DNA of 23,428 bases from Geobacter sp. (GCA_003499925.1 DNRQ01000119.1:4952-28379), one strand, 5' to 3'. Positions 8,078-16,760 are shown, counted from the first letter of the stretch. The notes: generated from the sequence alone by a model not told the origin. Numbers and translations are program-made.

Positions 8078-10617
8078 TCCTTTGGCGAGCCGGGTTCCGA
8101 AACGTCCTGCGCCATCCCTGGCTCACCGTGCTCGCGGTAGTCGGGGTATCTTTGGGCGTTGCCGTGGTGAGCGCCGTGGATATCGCCAACGAGGCAGCGC
8201 AGCGCGCCTTCCGGATCGCCGCGGAGACCGTTGCGGGGAGGGCGACTCACCAGGTGGTGGGCGGGCCTGCCGGCCTCCCCGATCAACTCTACACGACAAT
8301 CCGTGTGGAGAAGCGCTTCCGCGACTGCGCGCCGGTGGTAACCGGACATCTGCAGTTGAAAGGGAGGCCCGGCACCACCTTCCAAGTCATCGGCATCGAC
8401 CCCTTCGCCGAGCCTCCCATCCGCACTTTCAGCTCCCAGTTCGCCGACGCCGGGGTTATCGCGGAGCTGGTCGGAAGACCGAACAGCGCCCTGATGCTGC
8501 GGCAGAGCGCGCAGGAGCTCGGATTGAAGCGGGGGCAAAGCTTCGCCGTGGAGGTGGCGGGGGTGGGGCATGAGCTGTTCCTTGCCGGCCTTCTGGAGCC
8601 TCCGGACGAGATCTCCCGCATCGCGCTCGCCTCGCTGCTTGTCACCGACATCGGCACGGCTCAGGAACTCCTCGCCCTGACCGGCCGGCTCTCACGCATC
8701 GACCTGATCATTCCCGACGGGGCTGCCGGTGCCAAGCTGCTCGGGGAAATCGGCTCCGCGCTCCCCCCCGGGGCCGCCGTCATCCCCGCCGGATCCCGTG
8801 CCGGCGCCCTGGACAGGATGACCCGCGCCTTCCGGCTGAACCTCACCGCGCTAAGCCTCCTCGCCCTCGTGGTCGGCATGTTTCTCATCTACAACACCAT
8901 GACCTTTTCCGTGATCCGGCGGCGCCGGTTGATCGGCATGTTGCGCGCCCTGGGGGTGAGCCGCAGGGAGGTTTTCGCCATGATCCTGAGCGAAGCCTTT
9001 CTCATCGGCCTTGCCGGCACCGTGATCGGCCTTCTCTGCGGAGCCGTGCTCGGTGCCGGGCTGACCCGGCTCGTTACCCGGACCATCAACGACCTCTATT
9101 TCGTGATGGAGGTGCACCGGGTGCCGCTTCTCCCCGCCACACTCGTCAAGGCCGCGCTTCTGGGGATCGTGGCGACGCTTGCCGCGGCCTGTCCCGCTGC
9201 CCTGGAGGCGACCGGCGCTCCGCCACGCGCCGTTCTTTCCCGCTCCCAGATCGAGGCGCGCCGCAGAAAGGGGGTGCCGATCATCGCGGGGTGCGGTTCT
9301 CTGCTCATGCTCGTGGGAGGCGGGCTGCTCCTTTTCGAGGAGGGGGGGATCTTCGGCGGCTTCGCCGGGCTCTTCGCCATCATCATCGGCTACACGCTGG
9401 TCGTTCCGGGTGCCGTCGTCCTTTGCGCCGGGGCCTTGCGTCCCGCCATGGCGGCCGTTTTCGGCGTGGTCGGCAAAATGGCCGCGCGCGGGGTGGTGCT
9501 CTCGCTGTCGCGGACAGGCGTTGCCACTGCCGCGCTGGTCGTCGCGGTGGCAGCCGGCATCGGAGTCGGCATCATGGTCGGAGGCTTCCGCCTCACCGTG
9601 CAGAGCTGGCTGGAAAGCTGGCTGCAGGCCGACGTCTACGTGAGAAGCGCCGACAACGGGGGGGGACGCTACCGACCGCCGCTCGACCCCGCGCTCGTCG
9701 AGCGGCTTTCCCGGCTCCCCGGCGCGGAAAACTTCAGCCGGTCGCGCCGGGTCGGCATCGAGGGTCCTGAAGGCTCCACCGAGCTCTTCTCCATCGATCT
9801 GCCCCGATCGGCCTTCCTGCACTATCCGTTCAAGGAAGGATCCCCCCAAGTCGCCTGGGAGAGCTTCAGCCGGGGCGACTCCGTGCTGCTGTCCGAGCCC
9901 TACAGCTATCGACACCATCTGCGCCCCGGAGACCGGGTCACCCTGCGCACCGCCCGGGGGGAGCGCGCCTTTGCCGTCTCCGGCGTGATCTTCGACTACG
10001 GCTCCGACACCGGAATCATCATCATGAGCCGCTCGGCCTATCTGAAGCACTTCAACGATCAAAGCGTCGACGGCATCTCCTTCTACGCCAGGGAAGGGGT
10101 AACCGCCGGAGAGCTTGCCGCGCAGATAAGGAGCAGGGGAGGGGAGAGCAGGATCACCGTGATCTCCAACAGTGAACTGCGCCAGGCGACCGTCGAGGTA
10201 TTCGACCGGACCTTCGCCATAACCGGCGTGCTCAGGATACTCACCCTGGGGGTAGCCTTTGTCGGCATCCTCTCGGCACTGATGGCTATGCAGGTGGAGC
10301 GTGCCCGGGAGCTGGCGGTCCTGCGGGCGCTTGGGCTCACGCCGCGCCAGGTCTGGGGCGTGATCTGCGGCGAGACCGCGCTGATCGGCCTGATCGCAGG
10401 TTTCCTGTCGCTCCCCCTGGGGATACTGGAGGCCCTGATCCTCATCTACGTGGTGAACCTGCGCTCCTTCGGCTGGACCATGCAGCTCTCCATCGAGCCG
10501 GCGTACCTGGTACAGGCCGTCGTCCTGTCGCTGTCGGCGGCGCTCCTGGCCGGGATCTATCCCTCGGTCATGATAGCCCGGAGCTCTCCGGCTCTGGCGC
10601 TCAAGGAGGAGGAGTAG
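8074..10617 (+). CDS. double-FtsX ABC permease (AttFG-like fusion)
   Basis: 847 aa. An N-terminal membrane helix (about 16-36) is followed by a periplasmic MacB-core-like region. Next come an FtsX bundle (helices near 255-275, 300-330 and 345-375), further helices at about 405-455 and 480-505, a second extracytoplasmic domain (about 520-715), and a second FtsX bundle (about 720-840). The motif VERARELAVLRALGLTPRQV near residue 740 is the usual FtsX helix-loop facing the ATPase. This layout is that of the long FtsX permeases of the AttEFGH/YbbAP class. The substrate is unknown, but lipid or envelope material is likely by family. Confidence 0.9.
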
Positions 10618-11754
10618 ATGCGCCGCCTGTTTCTTGCCGTTACCGCAGTCGTCGTCATCGTCATCCCGCTGCTCTATTTCGCCGGTCGAAGCGGAAAAGT
10701 GCCGGAGCAGCGCAAGGCGCTAAGCGTCACCGAGGTCCTGGGCGGCACAGCGGCGCACGGTTTTGCACGGGCAATCGAACCGCACCGTTTCGCCTTCCCC
10801 GAGGACCACGGTCCCCATCCGGGATTTCGCAACGAGTGGTGGTACTTCACGGGGAACCTGAAGAGTTCCCAAGGACGCAGGTTCGGCTACCAGCTCACCT
10901 TCTTCCGGGTGGCGCTCACGCCGCAGCCGGCGGCGAGGAGTTCGGCATGGGGGAGCAACGAGGTCTTCATGGCACATTTCGCGGTTACCGACGTGGAGGG
11001 GAAGCGGTTTCGCTATGCCGAGCGGTTCAGCCGTGCCGCGCTCGGATTGGCCGGCGCGGGAGGGCGTCCCGTTGCCATCCGGCTGGAGGATTGGTCCGCA
11101 CAGGAAAGCTCCGCGCGACCCTGGAGCGTCAAGCTCACCGCAGTCGACGCCGACATGGCCATCGAGCTCGATCTCAGGAGCCTGAAGCGCGAGATATTGA
11201 ACGGCGAAGCGGGCCTCAGCCGCAAGAGCGGCACTCCCGGTAACGCCTCCTATTACTACAGCCTCCCCCGGATGGAGACCTCGGGCACTATCCGCGCCGG
11301 CAAGGAGAGCTTCAGGGTCACCGGGCTCTCCTGGCTGGACCGGGAATGGAGCACCAGCGCCCTGGAGCGCGACCAGGTGGGGTGGGACTGGTTCGCCCTG
11401 CAACTGGACGATGGGCGGGACATCATGTTCTATCGTCTCAGGCGGCGCGACGGCAGCAGCGATCCTTTCTCCAGCGGCACCCTGGTCGCGGCCGACGGGA
11501 GCAGCCGGCATTTGGGGCGGGATGAAGTGCAGATGGAGATCACCCGCTGGTGGACCAGTCCCGCAACCGGAGCAAGGTATCCCTCGGTCTGGCGCATGCG
11601 GATACCGTCACAGGGCATCGATCTGGAGATTACCCCCCGGCTGGCCGCCCAGGAACTCGTCACCGGCTTTCGTTACTGGGAGGGAGCAGTGGCCCTGCAG
11701 GGTTTGGCCGGTACGGCCGGCGGTTCCGGATATCTGGAGATGACGGGATATTAG
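10618..11754 (+). CDS. AttH/CrtC-family lipocalin-like envelope protein
   Basis: 378 aa, starting on the base after the permease stop. A single N-terminal membrane anchor or signal spans residues 4-22. Family motifs are in order: HPGFRNEWWYFTGNL (67-81), GYQLTFFRVAL, the SWLDREWS motif near 238, GWDWFALQL near 254, YWEGAV, and the terminal GYLEMTGY. These are hallmarks of the CrtC/AttH family (hydroxyneurosporene-synthase-like, two lipocalin-like domains). In AttEFGH systems this protein works with the ABC permease at the outer face of the inner membrane. No carotenoid genes are nearby, so a hydratase role is unlikely. Confidence 0.9.
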   Translation: MRRLFLAVTAVVVIVIPLLYFAGRSGKVPEQRKALSVTEVLGGTAAHGFARAIEPHRFAFPEDHGPHPGFRNEWWYFTGNLKSSQGRRFGYQLTFFRVALTPQPAARSSAWGSNEVFMAHFAVTDVEGKRFRYAERFSRAALGLAGAGGRPVAIRLEDWSAQESSARPWSVKLTAVDADMAIELDLRSLKREILNGEAGLSRKSGTPGNASYYYSLPRMETSGTIRAGKESFRVTGLSWLDREWSTSALERDQVGWDWFALQLDDGRDIMFYRLRRRDGSSDPFSSGTLVAADGSSRHLGRDEVQMEITRWWTSPATGARYPSVWRMRIPSQGIDLEITPRLAAQELVTGFRYWEGAVALQGLAGTAGGSGYLEMTGY

Positions 11755-11772
11755 GCGAGATTCCCTTTTGAT

Positions 11773-11801
11773 TTGCTGTCTTGCCGACTATGTGGTAATA
11801 A
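11773..11801 (+). promoter_or_regulatory. sigma70-type promoter of the TumE/TumA pair, with inverted repeat
   Basis: TTGCTG (11773-11778), a 17-base spacer, then TAATAA (11796-11801), 22 bases before the ribosome binding site of the toxin gene. An imperfect inverted repeat, ATGTGGT (11790-11796) and ACCATAT (11804-11810), flanks the -10 and would suit an autoregulating antitoxin. The operator role is inference. Confidence 0.5.
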
Positions 11802-11827
11802 AAACCATATGCTGACCGGAGGATGAC

Positions 11828-12127
11828 TTGCCCAAAGCAAAGCTACTTTTCCGTTACAAGCGTCCGTTGCACGGGGGAATGATCGTAGAGGTTGTAGTCT
11901 GGAGCTTGCCAGAGCCGCTTCCCGGCAGCAGTCATCTTTTCAAGTACCGGCTCTATTATGGCTTGGCAGATGGAACATCCCTCATCAGGTACGACAATGA
12001 GCGGGGAAAGGGCGATCACAGGCATATTCATGGGCAGGAGCAAACGTACCAGTTCAAGGATGTTGACACGTTACAGGCGGATTTTCACGCCGACATCAGG
12101 AGGTATCATGAGCGGCAGAGACTTTAA
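11828..12127 (+). CDS. TumE-family toxin (DUF6516)
   Basis: 99 aa with a TTG start; GGAGG lies just upstream, and the nearby ATG is out of frame. The N-terminal pattern of a Lys-rich strand followed by GGMIVEVVVWSLPEPLPGS, then YRLYYGLADG and RYDNERGKGDHRHIHG, is what I know from TumE-type toxins. The Asp-His-Arg-His cluster (about 63-68) is the likely active region. The stop codon lies 20 bases inside the next gene, so the pair is translationally coupled with the toxin first. No mode of action can be read from the sequence. Confidence 0.7.
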   Translation: MPKAKLLFRYKRPLHGGMIVEVVVWSLPEPLPGSSHLFKYRLYYGLADGTSLIRYDNERGKGDHRHIHGQEQTYQFKDVDTLQADFHADIRRYHERQRL

Positions 12128-12473
12128 AATTGGGATTATATCCGAAGAGGAGTTTTTTCAGGAAATCCATGAATTGGCCGTGCAGGCGGACCAGGGCCTT
12201 TTTCCTGAAAAGCCTGTTGAGCGAGTGTACTTCGGAGACATGAAGACTTTTCTGGAGTACATCACGCCGAAGCGTTTTACGCTCCTGGATACCCTTCATA
12301 AGGCAGGTGCGATGACCATCTATGCCCTGGCAAAGCTACTCCATCGGCACTACAAGAACGTGCACAACGACGTGAAGGCGCTGGAGAGCATCGGGCTGGT
12401 TGAGAAGGACGAAGCCGGACGCTATGTCGTTCCCTGGGAGGAGATTACCGCTTCGACCAGACTGGCGGCGTGA
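12108..12473 (+). CDS. TumA-like antitoxin with winged HTH
   Basis: 121 aa. AGGAGG lies just before the ATG at 12108, inside the toxin's end. Residues 1-50 form an acidic N-terminal arm likely to bind the toxin. Residues 56-110 form a winged helix-turn-helix (RFTLLDTLHKAGAMTIYALA, then the recognition helix KNVHNDVKALESIGLVEKD). This matches the HVO_A0114-like DNA-binding proteins paired with TumE. It probably represses the promoter at 11773. Confidence 0.75.
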   Translation: MSGRDFKIGIISEEEFFQEIHELAVQADQGLFPEKPVERVYFGDMKTFLEYITPKRFTLLDTLHKAGAMTIYALAKLLHRHYKNVHNDVKALESIGLVEKDEAGRYVVPWEEITASTRLAA

Positions 12474-12499
12474 GAGGAAGGGAAATCAATTTAGGCAGC

Positions 12500-12560
12500 T
12501 GAAGTCCAAGGTGCGTATTCCGACCCATGTCGGCCACCCATTCCGATTCATGTCCAAGGA
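12500..12560. repeat. possible insertion-sequence end remnant
   Basis: The motif ATTCCGACCCATGTCGGCCA is followed 24 bases after its start by ATTCCGATTCATGTCC. Such repeated ATTCCGA...TCGGCC(A) motifs occur at the ends of IS21-type elements. No transposase remains nearby. It marks the left edge of the accessory block that begins at 12644. Low certainty. Confidence 0.3.
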
Positions 12561-12643
12561 GAGTCTTGCCACCAAGATGATTTGCATGCTCTGCACGTCA
12601 ACGCCTGGCCCCCCCCCTTATCAGGTCTGTACCTGTCACGTGC

Positions 12644-13096
12644 TCATCGGGAAGTCTGCCCCCCGAGCTCTTGGGCAAGCCCGATGAGAATTCCTTCGGG
12701 GCCCCGGATGTAGCAGAGCCGATACGTGTCTTCGTACTGGGCCACTTTGCCGACGAGCTCCGCGCCCCGTTTGCCGAGCCGGGCGAGCGTATCGTCGATG
12801 TCCTCCACGGTGAACATGACGCGTAGGTAACCGAGAGCGTTCACCGGGGCGCTACGGTGATCGGCGACCACAGGCGGCGCCAGGAACCGAGACATCTCGA
12901 GCCGGCTGTGACCGTCCGGCGTACGCATCATGGCAATCTCGACGCGCATGTCGCGCAATCCAGTAACGCCATCTGCCCAGCCTCCTTCGATCGGGGCGCG
13001 TCCCTCGAGTTCGAGGCCAAGTTCGGTGAAGAACGCAATGGCGGCGTCGATGTCTTCTACCACGATGCCGACGTTGTCCATACGCTTGACCGTCAT
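12644..13096 (-). CDS. VOC (glyoxalase/bleomycin-resistance fold) protein
   Basis: 150 aa from the ATG at 13096, which has AGGAG 6 bases upstream; a longer in-frame start would run into the previous gene's end. It has two beta-alpha-beta-beta-beta modules (about 5-70 and 88-143), each with the family's V-x-D-I-D pattern (VVEDIDAAIAFF, FTVEDIDDTLARL). Of the usual metal ligands, Glu67 and Glu143 are present, but the two His positions are Asn8 and Arg92. A glyoxalase I activity is therefore unlikely and the substrate is unknown. I treat it as the last cassette of the minus-strand array. Confidence 0.85.
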   Translation of the reverse strand: MTVKRMDNVGIVVEDIDAAIAFFTELGLELEGRAPIEGGWADGVTGLRDMRVEIAMMRTPDGHSRLEMSRFLAPPVVADHRSAPVNALGYLRVMFTVEDIDDTLARLGKRGAELVGKVAQYEDTYRLCYIRGPEGILIGLAQELGGQTSR

Positions 13097-13108
13097 GATG
13101 TCTCCTGG

Positions 13109-13172
13109 GCGGGGCTGCGCCTGACCTGCCGGGCGGGGTTCTGCCCGGTCATGGTCTTGGCGCGGGTTGGAC
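13109..13172 (-). other. degenerate attC-like hairpin
   Basis: Read on the minus strand: GTCCAAC (fits the R'' consensus RYYYAAC) overlaps the end of the beta-propeller gene. The left arm GCGCCAAGACC pairs with the right arm GGTCAGGCGC, leaving extra bases in the left arm, around an inner stem CCGGGC/GCCCGG. The R' position reads CCCGCCC instead of GTTRRRY, so the site looks decayed. Position, size and asymmetry fit an attC between two cassettes. Confidence 0.4.
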
Positions 13173-14693
13173 ATCCTTGGTTGAGTTAAGACTGTATTCC
13201 GTTATTCCATCCATGCCACCGACCAATAGCACTTCACCTTTTCCATCTGATTGTGGTACCGCAAGGATTGAGTGCAGCTTTTTGGTTTCCTCTTTCCATA
13301 CGAGGCGACCTTTTGGATCAAAAACCAACAAGACCGAACGAGGGTAACCGGAGCTACCGTGGCTCATGACAGCCAGGTATGGCTGTTCGGATGTATTAAA
13401 TCTCACTGCTGTTCCTTCGGGTCCGTGGTAGGGTCTGAAAGAAGTGTCCTTGATAATATATTTGAGCACCTCCTTGCCGTCTGGATCAAGCACTCCGACG
13501 CAACTTCCGATACCCACTAACATATGGCCGCGGCTAGGCCATGCGACTTCTTCAACATATGAACCCCATGCGGGAAGCTTGATGGATTTTCGGAGCGTTC
13601 CCTCCAGATCATAAATTCTTAGCTCTTGTCTATTGGTATAACCGGTTTGTGCAACCGGCAGGCGTTCTCCATCCGGTGTGACATATGTACTGATGCCTGA
13701 TGTTGCGAGTTTCACGCTCCACAGTACTTTGCCCTCTGTGTCATGGCGGTCAATACTTTCACTGTTATGGAACGCGAAGAAGGTTGGGGTGCCTGCTGGA
13801 GTCAGAATCGGTACAAGCCGTGCAAATCCGCTGGCCTTCAATTTCCAGAGCAAGTGCCCCCGGCTGTCTGAAACTCCGTCACTGGAAGCAACAAGGACGC
13901 TTCCCTTGCCGTCAGGGATCAAATATGGATACATGCCGACACATCCATCACATTCGTTTTTTTTGAACTCTAATTTGGACCTGACGTCATAAGTCACTGG
14001 ATTAAGCAGCACGATCGCCGAGTCGCCAAGCGCGGCAATTTTGTTCCCGTGTTCTGCATCGAAGTTCCCAAGTGCAAGAACTTCAATTCGCCCTAACGGA
14101 GCACCAGTACTGATGCCGCGTTTCGAAAGTGGAAGTTCTTTTACAGTAATGGCTGGAAAGCGTGCCTCTCGGACTGAAGTGGTACGCGATTCGTGTACTG
14201 CGTTTCCAGCGCCGAACAGTATTGCAGCGGCACCCATGACGAGAGTTAAGGAAGTGCGTATTTGCTCCTTTTTAATTACAGCATTTGTAATAAGACCAAT
14301 TGCCCATCCGACGACAATCGCACCAACACAATAAATCGGTATAAAAAGTAAACCAATGACTGCCGTGGAACTGGATCGCAAATTGATCGTTCCGTGTGCA
14401 AATAAAATGAATGCTACCCCTGCTGACAGAGCGAACCAAAAAGCTAACGGTCTGTTCTTGCTTCCTTTGCCGATGCCATACAGAACAGCACCCGGAATGA
14501 GATTAAGCGCTGAAAAGAACAGTAACCCCCCGATTCCAGAAAAATAATCAGTTAACCACTGCCAACCATAGAATGGCACACTCGGAAGGCGAGCAATGAA
14601 AGGCGCAAGCTCAGTCAGCAAGAGGCAGAGTAATAGAAGGTGCCTTGGTAACTGGCCGGCGAATTGGGTTATTTTGTCGTTATCTTTTGTCAT
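13149..14693 (-). CDS. membrane-anchored beta-propeller (PQQ/WD-like) protein
   Basis: 514 aa from the ATG at 14693. The N-terminal third has about five membrane segments (19-36, 52-73, 84-103, 109-138, 148-166). The rest is a soluble domain of repeated blades such as GHLLWKLKAS, EGKVLWSVKLA, GKEVLKYIIKD and GRLVWKEETKK, each with the 'G-x-x-(L/V)-W-x' strand of PQQ-like propellers. It also has an AxxxDGxGEVLLVGGMDG end. No enzyme residues are recognised. It starts only 12 bases after the attC R' box, as cassette genes commonly do. Codon use is AT-richer than the ABC operon. Confidence 0.6.
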   Translation of the reverse strand: MTKDNDKITQFAGQLPRHLLLLCLLLTELAPFIARLPSVPFYGWQWLTDYFSGIGGLLFFSALNLIPGAVLYGIGKGSKNRPLAFWFALSAGVAFILFAHGTINLRSSSTAVIGLLFIPIYCVGAIVVGWAIGLITNAVIKKEQIRTSLTLVMGAAAILFGAGNAVHESRTTSVREARFPAITVKELPLSKRGISTGAPLGRIEVLALGNFDAEHGNKIAALGDSAIVLLNPVTYDVRSKLEFKKNECDGCVGMYPYLIPDGKGSVLVASSDGVSDSRGHLLWKLKASGFARLVPILTPAGTPTFFAFHNSESIDRHDTEGKVLWSVKLATSGISTYVTPDGERLPVAQTGYTNRQELRIYDLEGTLRKSIKLPAWGSYVEEVAWPSRGHMLVGIGSCVGVLDPDGKEVLKYIIKDTSFRPYHGPEGTAVRFNTSEQPYLAVMSHGSSGYPRSVLLVFDPKGRLVWKEETKKLHSILAVPQSDGKGEVLLVGGMDGITEYSLNSTKDVQPAPRP

Positions 14694-14704
14694 ATTTTCT
14701 TCTC

Positions 14705-14765
14705 GTCTAACGGATGTAAGTTGACAGGGCGGCTTTTCGGCCCGGTCCAACTTTCTGGTTGGGAC
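14705..14765 (-). other. attC recombination site (59-base element)
   Basis: Read on the minus strand: R'' GTCCCAAC (14765-14758), spacer CAGA, L'' AAGTTGGAC, an inner stem, L' GTCAACTT, spacer, and R' GTTAGAC (14711-14705, exact GTTRRRY). L'' and L' pair perfectly except for one extra base in L'', the extrahelical base that gives attC its polarity. GGGC/GCCC extends the stem to a short loop. The polarity agrees with the minus-strand genes: it lies 19 bases after the stop of the upstream gene and 12 before the next start. The sequence match is by eye. Confidence 0.75.
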
Positions 14766-14783
14766 GCACACTTTATCACGGGA

Positions 14784-15566
14784 TCACTTCCCAGCACCCT
14801 TCGAGTCGATGCGCACGCAGAGGCCTCTTGACTCAAGAAATCTCGCAACAGCCTGAATGGTCTGTGCAAACCGATGTGCAGCCGCGTCGCTGTCGGCGAC
14901 CATCCGCGTGGCACTGAACTCCAATTGAACAGACGGAACGCCCTTCGACGATGCATATTTCGTGATCGTCTGATTGTTCGACGCTGCGAACCAATCGACT
15001 GAAGTACTCACGAGGCCTTCCCTCTTGAATTCATCAAGCAAAGCAGGAATGAACTGTTTGTCATCAAGTACGGAAAGCCCATTCATCGTGCCGAGGTCTA
15101 CCTCATATGGTCTGTACGGATGGCTAGCATGGACATCAAGAAGCATGATTGGCTTAATTTCGCTGATCAGCTTGCCAAGTTCGGCCTTGAACTCGTTGTC
15201 ATCGTAAAAGTTAGGGTCGGACGGGCTCGGATAGGTCGTATAGATGATTGTGATGTTGCACATGTCGTGGAGCGCGACTGCCAAGCCTGCAGTACCACCA
15301 CCGTCTGAGAATCTGTACTTTCCTTCTCTAAAGGGTTGAGTACTGTGAGGTGCAGTTACTATCACGGGAAGAGCGCCTCTTCTGATTTCAAACCACTTCA
15401 GCCCATCTGGTGGAGGTAGATCCTTTCTCCCGTCTAGTTCTTTTGCTATCGTAACTGCCTTCTGAACGTCTGGCACATCAACAATCGCCCTTCGATAATC
15501 GACATGGGAACACGCAGAAAGACATATGATCAACAGTGATGTAAGAAGCCAAGCTTTTCTCGACAT
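14784..15566 (-). CDS. N-formylglutamate amidohydrolase-like lipoprotein
   Basis: 260 aa from the ATG at 15566, with GGAGG 6 bases upstream. The signal is MSRKAWLLTSLLIICLSAC with the lipobox Cys19. The body has the zinc-peptidase-like pattern of the FGase family: APHS (His74), LDVHAS (Asp144 and His146), DLGT and QLEFS (Glu216). These would be the metal ligands and the general acid/base. FGase cleaves formylglutamate; a lipoprotein version at the cell surface more likely acts on another amide or peptide (inference). It is flanked by attC-like sites on both sides, so it appears to be a single gene cassette. Confidence 0.65.
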   Translation of the reverse strand: MSRKAWLLTSLLIICLSACSHVDYRRAIVDVPDVQKAVTIAKELDGRKDLPPPDGLKWFEIRRGALPVIVTAPHSTQPFREGKYRFSDGGGTAGLAVALHDMCNITIIYTTYPSPSDPNFYDDNEFKAELGKLISEIKPIMLLDVHASHPYRPYEVDLGTMNGLSVLDDKQFIPALLDEFKREGLVSTSVDWFAASNNQTITKYASSKGVPSVQLEFSATRMVADSDAAAHRFAQTIQAVARFLESRGLCVRIDSKGAGK

Positions 15567-15586
15567 TGTTCCCTCCAAACTCGTTA

Positions 15587-15627
15587 CTCCCAACGTCTTA
15601 AGCGCTGTGCTGCGTACAGCACCAGCG
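15587..15627 (-). other. half attC-like site next to intron insertion
   Basis: Read on the minus strand: the hairpin CGCT-GGTGCTG-TACG-CAGCAC-AGCG is followed by TTAAGAC and then GTTGGGAG, close to R' GTTRRRY and the 'GGCTTAAC...GTTAG' layout of classic attC right halves. The expected left half (R'' and L'') is missing because a group II intron begins at about 15633. It lies 21 bases upstream of the lipoprotein gene start. Confidence 0.45.
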
Positions 15628-16249
15628 ACCTGGTGTACGCCCGGCATGGGCGTGAACTTATGGGGTGCAAGTCCCCTGTACATGAATCCAACCATTGTCG
15701 CGAGACAGCAAACCAAGAACTAGCCGATGGCAAGGGCGTCTCCGCGAGGAGGGGTCTGGAGGAAGCCGGAGCGCAAAGCTATGAGCCGACGAACAGAAAC
15801 AGCATACAAGGCCATCATCCGGGCAAGTCAGCACGACATGACGAAGTCCCATGGATTCAGGAGAAATGGTAAATGCTGCGGTTGTGTAGCGACAGTTCAC
15901 GTTCTTATCCGGGGAGATCTGCTCCACATGCCATTGTTTCCTGATGGCGCGGCCCCCCCATCCCCCTGCCGGTTGGTTGGGATCGCCGTTCTTTTACTCG
16001 TCTTGACTCGTCGCCCCTTGATCCATTTCCATGCCCTTTCACTTACCTCCATGAACTTAGCATGCACCGCTTAGGCGACGCCGGTCGGCGCCTCTGCTCC
16101 TAATTGTCCAAGTCAAGCTCTGACCCCCAGCCCCCATGACCCCCAAGCCCCCATGACTCAAGATGGGCTCCGGTTGACGGTTACGCATAAACGACAACAT
16201 CACCTGCCTTAAAAGGACATTTTTCTTCCATATCTAACCTTCAAAAATT

Positions 16250-16474
16250 TGGAAACAGTGGCGGCGCTGCCGCACCAAGGTTCGGGAACTGGTAAGGTTG
16301 GGAGTGAACATCCATACAGCAATCCGTGCGGGCCTGAGCAGAAGCGGCCCGTGGGCGATGTCCCGAAGGCTGGCCTCCAACTGGGGCATGGCCAATCAAT
16401 GGCTCAAGGATAAAGATCTCATATCTGTCAAAGAACTGTGGGTGAAGATCCATTACCCGGCTACGGCCCGGTAA
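16250..16474 (+). pseudogene. C-terminal fragment of group II intron reverse transcriptase/maturase
   Basis: 74 codons reading WKQWRRCRTKVRELVRLGVN, then AIRAGLSRSGPWAMSRRLAS, then NWGMANQWLKDKDLISVKEL, ending ..KIHYPATAR before TAA. This is the GIIM maturase domain that ends intron-encoded proteins of this type. A stop codon lies in frame just upstream (16235-16237), and no fingers, palm or YADD motif is present anywhere in the window, so the gene is a remnant. Confidence 0.85.
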
Positions 16475-16481
16475 CTTCAGC

Positions 16482-16517
16482 GAACCGCCCGGTGCGGACC
16501 CGCATGCCGGATGGTGT
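16482..16517 (+). ncRNA. group II intron domain V
   Basis: The hairpin GAACCGCCCGGTGCG / CGCATGCCGGATGGTGTG has the catalytic CGC triad at 16486-16488 and an ACC-type terminal loop. It follows the maturase stop by 8 bases, as expected. The catalytic RNA core therefore looks largely preserved. Confidence 0.7.
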
Positions 16518-16696
16518 GGGGGCTGGGGGGGGGCGGCTACCCGATTGGGCATCGCCGTCCATCAATTATTCTGAACGGGTGTCGCCCTTTAACCCAACTT
16601 CCGTCGACTTGACCGGTTCTCACCTGTTCTAACCTGTATCCGTTGACTCTGCAATCTCAGCCTTGTCGAAGCTTACAGGCATACATCTCAACAAAC

Positions 16697-16760
16697 TTAT
16701 TGACGTTACCCGCACGACTCCCCCCGGAGGGGCGAAGCGGAGATCGTGTGCCGCGCTTAG
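16697..16760 (-). other. hairpin after the HEPN gene (attC-like or terminator)
   Basis: On the minus strand, just after the HEPN stop, GGCACACGATCTCC pairs with GGAGTCGTGC, leaving extra bases only in the left arm, with a C/G-rich top. There is no T-run, so a simple terminator is unlikely. The asymmetric arms fit a decayed attC, but no clear R boxes flank it. Confidence 0.3.

Larger units (their letters stand above)
15633..16545 (+). mobile_element. group IIC-type intron with most of its reverse transcriptase deleted
   Basis: The 5' end GTGTACGCCCGGCATGGGCG, then GGGTGCAAGTCCC, GGCAAGGGCGTCTCCGCGAG, GGAAGCCGGAG, and CTTATCCGGGGAGATCTGC match, segment by segment as I recall it, the domain I-III layout of the Oceanobacillus iheyensis group IIC intron. 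Domain V lies at 16482-16517, and the 3' end is near the CGAT at 16542-16545. Domain IV is cut down to about 550 bases with only the C-terminal part of the protein. The intron runs opposite to the neighbouring cassettes and starts 5 bases after an attC-like stem, which is how class C introns choose sites. It cannot make its own maturase. Confidence 0.8.

Noticed and set aside
8851..10062. 403-aa minus-strand frame inside the permease gene
   Set aside because: Antisense shadow in a GC-rich gene with low-complexity His/Gly/Asp-rich content; the plus strand encodes a well-recognised FtsX permease.
10720..11511. 263-aa minus-strand frame inside the attH-like gene
   Set aside because: Antisense shadow; the plus strand carries the full set of CrtC/AttH motifs.
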